Source: Atriophallophorus winterbourni (Eukaryota > Platyhelminthes > Trematoda > Plagiorchiida > Microphallidae). From it: a DNA stretch of 64,000 bases. Made by a program: the position numbers and the translations under genes. Shown in pieces: positions 34,746 through 46,300 of the stretch; position 1 is the first letter of the stretch, and each line of letters opens with the position of its first letter. The stretch covers positions 21,029 through 85,028 of the forward strand of contig JACCGJ010014702.1 in the NCBI GenBank assembly GCA_013407085.1, given 5' to 3'. The notes under the pieces were generated by a model that saw only the letters and a list, made by a program, of their open reading frames with translations, did no database searches and had not been told where the DNA came from.

Positions 34746-36150
34746 TTCGAATTCATCTAATTTAGTTTTAAACTCATATAAATTTGTTGAGTGAGTAAAG
34801 ATAAAGAGTAAACTGTTCCAAGTAAAATATTCACAGAGAGAATTAAAAACATTCTACAGTTTAGTCTGAAATGGGGCACCATTATCGTAAATACATGGGT
34901 TCAAATATTTCCTCGTGAGACAAACGTTTGGTAACAGGCTAAATCTAGCTACAAAGAATACACTAGTAGACTGGAACTATAAAATCGTTCAGAAAGCGCG
35001 ATACAAAATATTTCTACCAGTCGTATAATTGTTCTTTTTCCATTGAAACAAAGCATATTTTCTAATGATCTCAAGCAATGCTTTTCAGTTTTATCGCCAT
35101 CATTCAATTGTGATTAAGTTAAAAGGAATAGTGAGAAAATGTGCAACAGTTTGTGATGTACGCACCGCATTCATATTCACTGAAACTTGTATGCTGCAAA
35201 AACGTCGCTACCGAAATTCCGGTAAATTTTTAAAGCTTGACCTTTGTTGACCCAAATAGTTTAGCTGTTTGTGTGATGAAACACTTTTGCAATCAATCAA
35301 TCGGCCTATTTCTCTAGGAAGGATGAATTGACGAAAATTCCACAAAAAGCACAACTTCACAACTCGATAACTGCTTAATACGAATTAGGACATTATCAAT
35401 TGTATCCAGCACATAACATACTAGAACCAGTTATCTCTCAGATATTTGATACAAACGTAATAGTCATTCAGATGAGTGGTCGGATAAAATCTCATTAATC
35501 ACGAAAGCACATGATGGAGTTTCAACTTGAACTTCACTTAGAAAACCTCCGGCTCCCTCGGGCTGAAATTGAGTTTTCACTTTCATTAGAATTCTTGGTT
35601 GATAAGTAAACAATTGAACCTGGTTTGAAATAGAGAAATTGGAGAAAATCAAACAAATTTAGTAAGATTCTTTTATTCCAAGCCATGTACAGCATACATA
35701 TGCATTTGAAAGGATTTCGCCGTCGCTAAAAATATTTTGAATTGACTATGCTTTTCAAAGGAAATTTATTTTCCAATCTTCTATGATCAAACTTGAACAC
35801 AAAGTTTATATTGAGAAGATTGGCTTCGAGGTTTTTGGATTATTCTCTTATTTCCAAAAATGTTGCTACAACGTGTTTGCCATGTAGCCTCTGATATACC
35901 AGTCCAAACTCGGGCCAGTGTATATCGTCCTGTGCGGAAAGGCGATCTGGTAATGCTAAAATCGAAGGAACCAAGTCAGGTGAATGAAATTTACACCATT
36001 ATGCTTCAGACATGTAGAGTTCTAAATTCTCGAAAAGCATTCCAATTAGGGAAATCAAAACCCAAATTCCCAACGGAGATTGACTTGTGGATGTATAATC
36101 AAATGTAACGTTTCATGAGATTACTTTCATTAAAAATCCGGAATAAAATT
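34746..36150. other. no recognised gene
   Basis: A+T-rich. An 82-codon plus-strand frame at 35,860-36,108 (contains PVRKGDLVMLKSKEPSQ) has an ordinary-looking composition but matches nothing I know. It could be a chance frame or an old retroelement piece. Confidence 0.35.
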
Positions 36151-36157
36151 TCATTTT

Positions 36158-36840
36158 TTGCAATTTGTAGTTTTCATTTTGTCCCGATTGAACTCTCGTG
36201 TTTCGGGTAACTGCAAGCTGACTGTAAAGACAAAGATGATGGTGTACAGCGCGTACGTACTAAATGCTTTACTGTACGGCAGTGAAACCTGGACCACCCA
36301 CGTAAGACACGAACGGAAGCGGAATGCTTTCCATCTACGATGCATCCGTCGTATCTTGCACATATTATGGATGGACAAAGTGACTAATGATGAAGTGCTT
36401 TCGAAAGCTAGTCTACAAATAATGGCCACTCTACTACGACAGCGTCGCCTGCGGTGGCTTAGCCAAGTCTACAGAATGGAAAATGGTCGTATGCCGAAAG
36501 ATCTACTCTATGGTGAGTTGCAATTAGGAAGTCGACTATTGGGCAGACCGCACTTGCGGTACAAAGACGTTTGCAAAAGAGATATGAAAGCTCTTGGCAT
36601 TGACCCCGCGAGTTGGGAAGAACTTACTTCTGACTGCTCACATTGGAGGCATTGTGTAAAGCGTCGTCTGCAAGCTGGGGAGGAGCAGATACAGCTCTTG
36701 GCTGCGGAACGCAGATCACGCCGCCGGCGTGCAATGGATGCAATACAACCGTGTTCTAACTATCGTTGCCAGCGCTGCGGGAGAGATTGTTCCTCCCGAA
36801 TCGGACTGTTTAGTCATTCAAAAAGCTGTAGAATATAAAA
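36158..36840 (+). pseudogene. RTE-like element C-terminal domain (open, 5'-truncated)
   Basis: A 226-codon open frame: KLTVKTKMMVYSAYVLNALL, YGSETWTTHVRHERKRNAFHLR, LRQRRLRWLSQVYRMENGRMP, LGRPHLRYKDVCKRDMKALGID, ending in a basic stretch and a C2HC-like finger (YRCQRCGRDCSSRIGLFSHSKSC). This is the 3' end of an RTE-like non-LTR protein. Upstream RT and endonuclease are absent. The frame being fully open points to a fairly recent insertion, but the catalytic domains are missing so it is not a functional gene. Confidence 0.75.
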
Positions 36841-36857
36841 ATTCAAGCGATTGTGAT

Positions 36858-36906
36858 GTACATCCATGGTCGACATCGACCGAAGGAGGCTAACAACAAC
36901 AACAAC
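36858..36906 (+). repeat. (AAC)n 3' tail of RTE-like element
   Basis: ACATCCATGGTCGACATCGA block followed by five AAC units. The same block and tail are found at 49,495-49,550 (minus strand) and shortened at 12.9 and 45.5 kb. It marks the exact 3' end of this family. Confidence 0.75.
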
Positions 36907-37815
36907 AGTTTTCATTTAGTTCTGATACTTAATGCAAGGAAAATATTGTCAAAAGTGTTATCTTTCCAGTTCTCCTCATGTAGAGGGAGTACTTACTGCA
37001 AGTGCAACAGTCCATTAACTATATTGAGCTGCTCTAATGTACATTTCAGTGGACAGGACACTCCATTCTACATATATAACCCTGAAGTGACCATGCTTGT
37101 TTGCTAAACGTAGAAAGCAGTTATGCATTTATTGAATTATTATAATAAAAACGCGGATACTTGCCTACTTGAAATCGTTAAGTTTTCGTCCATTCTTTGC
37201 GTGGGTGGTTCATGTTATGTTGCCATATTATAACGTATGTTGATGTCGAGAATGAATTCACACTACACACCGTTTCACATTGCTATACTATCGGACTTGG
37301 AATTACGAAACTCCTTCGCAAGTTGCGCCGATTCCAAGGTGTCGTTCATTCAGCTCTGACGATGACATCGAACAGTTGAGCACTTATTCTATCCTCGATA
37401 TCTGCCACTATTTTTTAACTTCTTAGTCAGCCACGGACACATTAATTTGAAAAAGCCAACAGAATGGATATTAAAAAATATAATTCATGGTCTCAGCGTC
37501 TGATGTGAGATTATCCGATATTCAGGAAGAAAAGTAGCGACAGTGCTCTGATAAAATGTAAGAAATGGTCTCACTATAGGGCGACAATTTAATTATTTCC
37601 ATTGCTGACGCACAGGTCCAGTTATTTCAATCTCAGTCTACTTCGGCTATTCGGAGTTATTAACGACAACTCTCTCGTCAGCAAACAAAATTCAACTGGT
37701 AAGCATAATCTGCAACTCGTTTTTGCTCTCAAACGATTCAAATAGGGGAGCTTGCAATCACACCGCACGTAGAAAATTTCTTTCAATCCGAAATCAGAAG
37801 TGTAAATTATTTCGA
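36907..37815. other. no gene seen
   Basis: A+T-rich DNA without recognisable features on either strand. Confidence 0.4.
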
Positions 37816-37819
37816 ACTT

Positions 37820-37935
37820 AAATGTTCATTTGCTTGCATCTCCATCACATACAACCCGCGATCGGTTTCCCGCAGTTTGCACTCATCAGGTAGGGAAAAA
37901 TAAGATCAAACTTAATTGTATCATTGACAAATACT
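37820..37935 (-). repeat. hammerhead repeat copy (240-bp family, variant)
   Basis: Minus strand: CCCTACCTGATGAGTGCAAAC, then TGCGGGAAACCGATC and GTGATGGAGATGCAAGCAAAT. It resembles the copy at 39,888-39,985 more than the tandem array. The core CUGAUGAG and GAAA are kept but helix III reads ACCGAU, so it is not self-complementary. Confidence 0.55.
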
Positions 37936-39160
37936 TACTGGGCACTTCTAAAATGTATGAATTTTTTAAGTCACTTATAGCTTCTATGCCAGATTGAATG
38001 CACTGATATTTTGCAGAACAGTATAAAGATAGTGTATAGATCATGAATTTCCGTAGCTATTTTAGTCCACACAAGTGTCATTATTCTTGATTATAGTTTT
38101 TGACGAACTTCGGTGTGTGTCGCTCGGAGGTTAAAAACATTGGTCCTAGAAAAACCTTTTGGACGATGCTCCATTATCTTTGAATATTCCAACATTCGAA
38201 AAATTGGTCAATCCTAATGATTATGCCACATTTGTTTGTCATTTTATTATACGAACAATCATATCTGACCTTCTCGATCTACATGGCACATGAAAAATAT
38301 GCCTAGCAATTCACACTCTCATAAAAATTTCAAAATTATAGTTGATGTAATGCAAAGAAATGTTAGTGCAATCGGTTAGAGCTGGTTTGGGGCAGCGTTT
38401 CACTTCCGGCACAGAAGCATCGTCAGACCAAGGGTGATAGCTGATTTAATCGTTTAGATAATGGCTAAACAGCATTACATGCATGAATTGAAATCAGATA
38501 TCGATCAGCTAAATATGGATGTTTGGCCCAGAAAATCAATGTATCACGTGAATTACGCTAGTCTATGTTTGGCGGTATAAAATAAAGTTACCCAAATTGA
38601 ATGAAAATAGTTGCTGTTGGTTCGAATGGTTTAAATTTAAAAAAATAATTATTCAGCGCACACAGCAAGAAAACAATGGCATCGTAAAAGTGTACATGAT
38701 CGAGCAACTCAGAAGCGTGCCGGATTCATTCAACACGTTTATTTGAGAACAGTATTCTTAATGTTTGTTGCGAGCTTAAAGTTGGTTCATGCAACACAAG
38801 TAAAATTGCTGTTACCTGAAAGCATGAACAGCATATATTATCAGGCCTGTATTATTCAGGTACACAATTTGTAACTATGAAAAATAAAATTCAACAACCT
38901 ATGCAATCATCTAAATCCATTGATGATGGATGAAATTGACTCACACCATAGGGCAACAATCTATGCATGGCTAAGTCTAAAATCTGAACCTGAAATGTCG
39001 CAACGAAGTATTTCACAATGCTTATCAAGAGGCGAATCTGTACCAACAAATTTGGTAATTCGCTTTAAAGAGTATGTCTCACATGTTTGTGAGGAAAGAT
39101 GCTCAAGAAGGACCGAGAAACTGATGAAAATATTGGATAGTCAACGAACTTAATGTTTAT
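37936..39160. other. no recognised gene
   Basis: Mostly featureless A+T-rich DNA. A 77-codon frame at 38,920-39,153 lies just before the PLE and might be part of its N-terminal region, but shows no motif I can name. Confidence 0.35.
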
Positions 39161-39328
39161 TCTTGCCTAACCAAGAATAATTTGTTTACAACTTTTCTGA
39201 TCTGTTATTGAGCAAGGTACTATTAGGGGCTTTCCCACTCGGCTCAAAATTCTGTTATAAAGCGAAACGCTTGAAGCAACTCGATACAATCTGCGTTCTA
39301 ACAGTTTTGCTCCTAAACAGAAGACCTT

Positions 39329-40686
39329 ATGCCCTTCTGGAAAGAACATTTAGACAGATTTAAGTCTGAGCTTGCAAACTTGTGCTACACTTACAGAATG
39401 ATGCCGCTAACAGCCACCAGAAGAAAACTCAACAAGGAACACCGAAATGCTGTGAAACATATATTTCAAATTAAAGATGTTGTGCTAGCAAGACCTGACA
39501 AAGGCGACTGGGTGGTTCTGTTTAATCGAAAGGACTCTGTGATGAAAATGTCAGATATATTGAAAACCCCAACACAATTTCAATTATTGATCGACGCAAA
39601 AGACAACACTGAGAAAGTTGGATTACAATTATGGGCGATTTGGAACGACTAAACAAGCATGGTATGATTGAAAAGGAAACATATGACCAATTGAAAGCAA
39701 TTAGCACTCAAAAACCTCGACTTTATGATCTACCAAAAAAAGAAAACACACCAATGAGGCCGATCCTCTCTACGGTAAATTCAATAGGAAAGTAGTTGTG
39801 CGAAATGTTAGACCCAGTCAGAAAGCATTTGGCTAAATACAGGATTGTGGATTCTTTCACATTCGTTGATAAGACAGCATGCGGATCCTGATCCTACTGT
39901 CCCTACCTGATGGGTGCAAACAGCACAAAACCGGTCGTGGTGTGTGTGTGTGTGATGGAGATGCATACAAATGAGCTTTTATAAGCCATGTATGTTTGAG
40001 ACAAAAAGAATGCTATCGATTGATGTTTCATCCTTGTTCACCAATGTACCATTGCTCGAAACCGTTGAATTTTTGTATGATACAATTGTTAGTCAAGGTT
40101 TCCACGTTCCCGTAACAATGAACACTTTGAACACAATGAACGCACAGTTTCAATTGGCCGGCAAAATGTTCCGACAAATTGATGGAGTGGTCATGGGTTT
40201 GCTTCTAGGAACTATACTGGCATAAGTTTTCATGGTCAAGTATGAGCAGGGCCACTGAAATTGGTCATTGAAAAACTAGACATGTACGTACGATATACAT
40301 CCCTTATTTTCAATGCAGAAGTGGACATAGAATCCTTACTCACATATTTTAACGACGCTCACGATAACATCTCTTTTACTTACGAACTAAAAACCGACAA
40401 ACGCCTAGCATTTCTAGACATTCTACTCAAAAGAAGATCAGACAAAACACTCAATAGAGGTGTTTACCGGAAGTCAACTTTGTCTAAGCAGTATACACGT
40501 TTCATGAGCGCCGTTCCAATGAAGATTAAACGAAAGTTGGCTCAAAACCTTTTCACGCGAGCAACTCGAATTTGCCCTGAAGAAAATTGGCTTGAACAAC
40601 CTGCACTGATGCGCAATTTTATAAGCAAAAATGGATATCCATCATGCTTCATTGAACTGCATAACCGCACCAACAGTACTGACTAA
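39329..40686 (+). pseudogene. PLE copy 1 reverse transcriptase (relic)
   Basis: The RT is split over three frames. The first catalytic aspartate region (SIDVSSLFTNV) and the G-MG motif (DGVVMGLLLGTILA) are present. The region that should hold the YxDD box reads YVRYTSLIF (about 40,288-40,314), so the two aspartates are absent. The later part (YELKTDKRLAFLDILL, RKSTLSKQYTRFMSA, FTRATRICPEENWLEQ) is well kept. Telomerase-related RT of the Penelope type; this copy cannot be active. Confidence 0.75.
39888..39985 (+). repeat. hammerhead repeat inserted in PLE copy 1
   Basis: CTACTGTCCCTACCTGATGG, GTGCAAACAGCAC, AAAACCGGTCGTGG, a GT dinucleotide run (39,941-39,953) and GATGGAGATGCATACAAATG. A variant of the 240-bp family. 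It separates FVDK (left) from CMFETKRMLSIDVSS (right), which adjoin in PLE copy 2. ATAAG occurs at both edges and may be a worn target duplication. Confidence 0.6.
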
Positions 40687-41182
40687 ATCGTTATATCTTT
40701 GACTTCAATTTAAAGACGACGCCTCGAGCGACTTCTCGACACGCATGGGGTCGGATCATACATCATAATTACATAACACAACCAGTATTTATTATGTATG
40801 CACTAATGCGCAGTGTTTGCGAAACAAAATACCGTGCTGACCCCAGTTTACTGAAATCCCTTAGTTTTTCCTTGTTACATACACACACATCAGGAAAACA
40901 AATTTCCCAAACATTTATTTTCGATCGAAATTTCCTCTCTCCATGTCACAATTAAAATTATATTTTCTCCTCATTTGAAGCACATGGACGCAAACATTCA
41001 ATTACGATTCGTTTAATTAAAAACGTATATCCTATGGTTTTGTAAGTCTATTTGCTTTTTTCACCCGAAATCTTGAATCCTGCTCAAACAAATAGTTGAC
41101 AGAAATTTTACCTCTGAAAGAGTTTGAATAACCTTCACTAACAAACCAATAATCAGACCAGCTACCACGTCAAGCAACCTCA

Positions 41183-41470
41183 ATGCGTATTTATCAATTT
41201 ACTTTTTCCTGTGGAGCAGGATACGTTGGCCGTACGAATGGAAATCGAATGACTGAACATCACCCTAGTTGGTTAAGCAATAGCTCGATTCTTGCTCACT
41301 TGATTGAAACGGGGAATCGAATACAGCCTGAAAAGGTGTTCTCAGCCGTTTGCACGGTTGCTCACAAAGTGTCGCGAAGAGTCGGCTGGAACATCTTGCA
41401 GAGAGCTGCTGCGATTGCAATAAAAAATATTTACACCAAATCTATACGTCCAAAAACGACTTGTTCGTGA
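41183..41470 (+). pseudogene. PLE copy 1 GIY-YIG endonuclease domain
   Basis: MRIYQFTFSCGAGYVGRTNG has the paired Y and G-YVG-T core of a GIY-YIG nuclease with an R-MTEH stretch behind it, as in the C-terminal domain of EN+ Penelope-like elements. Open for 95 codons. It is separated from the RT by a stop-filled linker (40,687-41,180). Confidence 0.75.
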
Positions 41471-41510
41471 TCTTTCATTACCTTGGCCAACATCCATATC
41501 GACCAGACAA

Positions 41511-42304
41511 TTTTAAGTAACAACAATGGATAGTGCTTCTTGTTAATTGGTTGATGCTGATCAGATTGATTTCTATTACCTTACACATGTATTGTAAAGG
41601 TTGATGAGAAATACCCAAACGGGATTACCTCGCTTTCATCTAATGTTCCATTGATGATAACTGAATTGATAGTAACGACTGAAGTCTGCAAACCAAACGC
41701 GAAACAAATATCAAACTAATCACATAATGTTTACACAATCAGCAATTTTCTAGGACGAGATATGCCAAGACTTGTTCAAATTAATAGCCAATACGCTTAC
41801 AGAAATTCATTTAAAATTACGGACAAATATCATGGGACGAATTCTTTCATTAATGATTAATTTATGCTCTGGCCCGCTCCGGCTAATTCGCATACCGCAG
41901 TCCTCAAACCCATAATCCACATCGTATCAACTTGCATGCCATCCAAAGCGCCTGAGCACACGCATGAACAGCGACAATCTATCGAAATCTTTCATTTCAA
42001 GTAATTTACCAAATGCATTGTATCTATATGCAAAGATGTTCTACAAATAATTTTCCAAAGATCAAGGCTCAAAATGGAGCATGCGAAAGATCGAGTAATT
42101 ATTAATATGTTTATTTTTAAGTACTGCTGCCTGACGTCTGCTTGTCAAATTAAGCTGGCAATAAAAAAAGCTGAGAAGACCTGACACGGAGATCAGTTTG
42201 GTTGGGCGACCGCAACAGATGTTGCTGGCTGGTCTAGCAAACAAAGCTACTAAAATGTGCCAGTCTGGAGAACAGTTCATGAAATCTTAATTGTGATCGG
42301 TCAA
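41511..42304. other. no gene seen
   Basis: May contain the PLE 3' UTR. No pLTR or hammerhead was recognised directly downstream of the nuclease. Confidence 0.4.
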
Positions 42305-42315
42305 ACGGTGGACCG

Positions 42316-42371
42316 TAGCCCAGGTCGTTAAGGCGTGGGACTGCAATGGTAATGGCCGGGGATTCAAATCC
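42316..42371 (+). promoter_or_regulatory. internal Pol III promoter (boxes A and B) of the SINE
   Basis: TAGCCCAGGTCG (42,316-42,327) fits box A and GGATTCAAATCC (42,360-42,371) fits box B. The spacing of about 33 bp between them is in the tRNA range. Confidence 0.65.
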
Positions 42372-42390
42372 CACCCAAAGCGGAGGATAT

Positions 42391-42435
42391 GCATTGCCGA
42401 TGAGCTCAAATAAGAGCGAAACTCGAGTCCAGTGT
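42391..42435 (+). ncRNA. hammerhead ribozyme motif in SINE
   Basis: Stem I GCAUUG with CAGUGU (6 pairs including two G-U), core CCGAUGAG (the usual U of CUGAUGAG is C), stem II GCUC/GAGC with loop AAAUAA, GAAA, then ACUCGAGUC with a self-complementary helix III and a GUC cleavage site after 42,429. The one core change probably lowers or abolishes cleavage. Confidence 0.7.
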
Positions 42436-42540
42436 TTCCATTATGGACCATCGTGACCAACTTTGTGAATAGTTCTATGGGCTTGGCACGGATGAGTAGT
42501 CACAAATATCGCGTAAAGCTGGCACACTTTCGAAATAAAT

Positions 42541-43384
42541 AGCTGATTTTCAAGTAGCAAAACATTGCATTAGTTAATTTTTCAACCACACAATATAGTC
42601 CCGAAATGGAGAGTTATATTTAGAATGTATACAGAATTTTCTAGGTTGCAAACTACGAAAACGGCACATACGGAATTTGTTTAATTGTATATGTCAGAAA
42701 TTGTATGATTTCGCCTTGATTTCACGTACATCAATGTCTGCTGACCATATTGATTCGATAAAATCAATTACACCCGGATCCTTTCCGTATCTATCAATTG
42801 ATCTCTACGTAATATTGAACTCTAAATTCACCGTGACCGTAGTAATTACGTCAGAATTCGCGTGCCCATAGATTTTCCCAAATTGGTCGATCCGTCTATC
42901 AACATGTACGTGACGCCACTGAAGTCGTCGTGGTTTTGTTTGCCTGTGCGTGGGTGTACTAAAGCACGTGGCACCAACGGCACACCTGCTTACCATAACA
43001 GATTGGCCGGAAGAACGCCAAAACTTGAACAATTACGAACATCGAAACACTGAATTCCAACTGCTAACCATTCATTATTTGAGCAACTTTAAATAGAACT
43101 ATGTTGGTGGGTGAAATAATTGAAAGTTAATCGATAAACCTCATCACGTATGATCCTTCTTATTGCCAGAGATCTTAAAACATTAGCAAATGTAAACTTC
43201 ATGTTTAAAGCACGAAGCGATGATGAATAGATAGTTATTATATGATAAAATAGGAATCCATATTTATGTATGGAACGGTACTAATAGTTTAATTGACGTC
43301 ATTCCCAAATTGATTTTCGGGTTCTGTAGCCCTTGTACTAATGCCGTAGTATTCAAGGGCGTCTAGGTTAGTAGGCGCTACTGA
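42541..43384. other. no recognised gene
   Basis: A 63-codon plus-strand frame at 42,862-43,053 (SINMYVTPLKSSWFCLPVRG) is open on both strands but unrecognised. Otherwise A+T-rich DNA. Confidence 0.35.
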
Positions 43385-46300
43385 TCATAATGTGATTTGC
43401 CGCAAAAGTTCTTCAATTCCTTGTTTTTTCACTTGAAACACAAAATCTGCAACCTGTTTTTTGGTTTGTTCATCCAAGTTGAATTGAGGAATTCTATTTC
43501 GCGATTTCTCGAACTTCGGACCTGCAGTGCAAATTAAAATGTAATTAATAACGTACATTATTGACGTCATTTCAAATCCTCAACAAGCTTAGCTTTCGGG
43601 TAATTTCGAATCCCAGTATCAAGTTCATGATTAGTTTATTATAAAGAAATCTGGCAAACGAGATGCTGCCACTAATTGTTGAATAATGTCACCTGTATAT
43701 TGTGTTGAACGTTGTATGCTAGCGACGGGATAAAATTCAACTATGGTGTTAACTTTAAATGCTCCCCATCAGCCGCAAGCGTAACAAAACTAATATAAAT
43801 TAACGTCAAATTTAGTAGTGCAAACTGTGACTAAATTTTGACAAAAATTTGTATCAAGTCGTTCAAAGCAGTTTCTAGTAACGTTTCGCTTGTAAAACAT
43901 TGTATTTTCCAGTCCAAGTGTGACAGCACAGAGTAAGGGGATAATTTGTAGCTTGGGCAATTTCAACACTTTGTCCAGCACTGCGTGTAACGATATTGAT
44001 CTAATGTAATTGACGGAGGACAAGTTCAGTCAGAACCGTGGTTCATAGTCATGATTGTGCAAAACCATATTGGTAAAGGTTAAGCTTTTAAAAAAGAGAA
44101 TATTATGTATATATTTAATATATGTTAAACTCCGGATACTTCCAGGTTTCTATTGACACAGTGCCAGAATGGATAGATCGCTGCTTCAATTCGTCGGAAT
44201 AACCATAAGTCTACTTACCACAACCCTTCTATGTAACCGATCATTAGGCACATTTATTGACAGGATAAACTACATTGTATTGAATACTTGCACCAGGATC
44301 CAGCTGGTTGATACATTATTGAAAACATTTACATGTGAACAATACAAGTAATGTAGAATTCTATTAATAAATATTGCCGTCATATTATCTACCACAGATG
44401 ACCCACTTTAATTCAATGTGCGTTGAACGTTTGTAGTGGATAATGGGTGCCGTTTGAGGCATTTCAATGTCTGTTTAAATGGAAGGCTCTGGAGTGTGAA
44501 TTATTGCTGATCAGAATGTAGTAGGCTCACGTTCGATTGTCTCGTTGAGGAATTGGGTTATTTCACCAGGCTTCACATTGATTGCTCAATCACCGTTTTC
44601 TACCACATCACTAGTTTGGATTCCATTTATTCAAGCATAGTTTATTGACCTTGGAACTTATCTCTTTGCAGAATAAACGTCGTTCTTTACGGCTCACGAA
44701 ATTTCTTATCCGAATTTCTTTCATAGTGTGCACATTATTTTTCCATCCCACCATTGTTATTGGGTTATTCATATCAAGCTTACACATCAAATTAAACCGG
44801 GAACTTTTGAGGGTCTTTACTTGAAACGTATACGCAAGTTTTTCAAAGGTAATTTAGATTATCATGCAACCTACCGTAGTAGGGGAACTAAAATTCGGTT
44901 GAACATATGATATGTTTATATCCTATTTTAAAGTAAACAGCTCGAAAAATCAGTTAACCATTACAATTTAACGAATAGCGCCTGCATTTTCGGTATGACC
45001 TTACTTACAAACATGTATTAAATCACGCGCATGACCTATCTGTCATAAGGTCAACACCGAGCGTGATTCTCATGTAGTATTTTGATTGTCCTTGTGCAAT
45101 CCGTGAATTGTAACCAAGGTCAAATATATTAAACTTCTCGTTGCGTGCAAAACAGTATGTCTAACTAAACAAGGTTATACTTGTATGCCGACTGTTATAT
45201 AGGGTTCGTACAACGAACCACGATGTTCAGACACAGAATCACAAAGTGATTCTTGGTCAAGCACTCGAGGCGCTTATGGATGACCAAAGTAATGTGTAAG
45301 GGATGGGGGTGTGAGCAACACAATAGTTTATTATGTCTAACTGTTTCAATAATGTGCTACCACAAATGATATCAATGGATTTCCAAAAGTTCTATTATAT
45401 CCGCCGGCGTGCAACTGACGCCGATCGACCGAGTTCTGCCTATCGCTGTAATCGCTGCTGGAGATATTTTTCCTCCCGAATCGGACTGTTTAGTCATTCA
45501 AAAAGCTGTAGAACATGAAAAATTCATGCGGTTGTGATGTACATCCATGGTCGACATCAACCGAAGGAGGCCAACATGCAACATGCATGCCTACACTATT
45601 TCATTTATGACAGAATAGTAAAAAATGCAGTTTTCAGCTCACTAATATGTGTTTGAATAGGCTTGGTAGTTTCAATCTAACCTAACTTGTCAATTGAAAC
45701 AGAGAAACCAATTTTTAACATTAGAATTTGACAAGTTCAGTCAAATTTACGCGGTAAATTCGTGGTTTGTGCTGGCGATCTTAAAATGATGATAAGGATA
45801 ATCTCAATTGCTCAATTTTTTGAGCATAAATGTTTTGGTGTCTGGGTAGACGGAAGTGTAAAAACGATCTACAATTCGAGGAGAGCTTGTATGTCATGTA
45901 CTTTGCTTATCTAGAATATTTTCTGAAGTTTCACTACTCCCTCACCGAAGAAGATACTCAATTCATACATACACTCTGTCGTGAACTATTTGACGCAAGC
46001 TTGGGCATCATGGTTTGAAAAGAACATCCCGCCACTTGAGGGCATTAATCACGAGGCCATCGAAATCTCTAAGCTACCCTTTGAGCAGCGACTGCTTAGA
46101 CTCGAAAGTACAAAACGACCCAATACTAATCTACAGAAAACAGTACAGTTGGACACATATTTAAGAAATGTTTAAGTCACTCAACACGCAGTAATAAACC
46201 TACACTTCAAAATAAATCACTACCACATAAGTCATCATTTGAACTTACTCTGTTCATGTGTATTTTCCACGGAACTATTAACAATCACAAATTGTGCCAT

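Larger units (their letters stand above)
39165..41510 (+). mobile_element. Penelope-like element, copy 1 (RT + GIY-YIG), decayed
   Basis: Plus-strand order matches PLEs: an N-terminal region (about 39,165-39,470), RPDKGDWVVLFNRKDSVMKMSDIL (39,492-39,563), GLPK-type piece replaced by LYDLPKKENTPMRPILST (39,720), LSIDVSSLFTNVPLLETVEFL (40,012-40,075), RQIDGVVMGLLLGTILA (40,171-40,225), FLDILLKRRSDK (40,410), then a GIY-YIG-type nuclease (41,183-41,470). A hammerhead repeat interrupts it at 39,888-39,985. Several stops and shifts. Confidence 0.8.
42305..42540 (+). mobile_element. tRNA-derived SINE with hammerhead ribozyme
   Basis: Begins with a tRNA-like head (GACCGTAGCCCAGGTCG, box A at about 42,316; GGATTCAAATCC, box B at 42,360) and then carries a hammerhead motif (42,391-42,435) and a body that runs to about 42,540. 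Schistosome SM-alpha-type repeats have this same combination of Pol III promoter and hammerhead, so this is probably the homologous family. No flanking duplication was identified. Confidence 0.75.

Noticed and set aside
37820..37935. active hammerhead ribozyme
   Set aside because: Core boxes are present but stem I pairs poorly and helix III (ACCGAU) is not self-complementary, so it is listed only as a repeat copy.
39941..39953. GT dinucleotide run
   Set aside because: Short microsatellite within the hammerhead insert, without further significance.
42311..42384. possible tRNA gene
   Set aside because: Boxes A and B fit, but no proper acceptor stem or anticodon arm could be formed and the sequence runs on into a hammerhead body, so it is a tRNA-derived SINE head.
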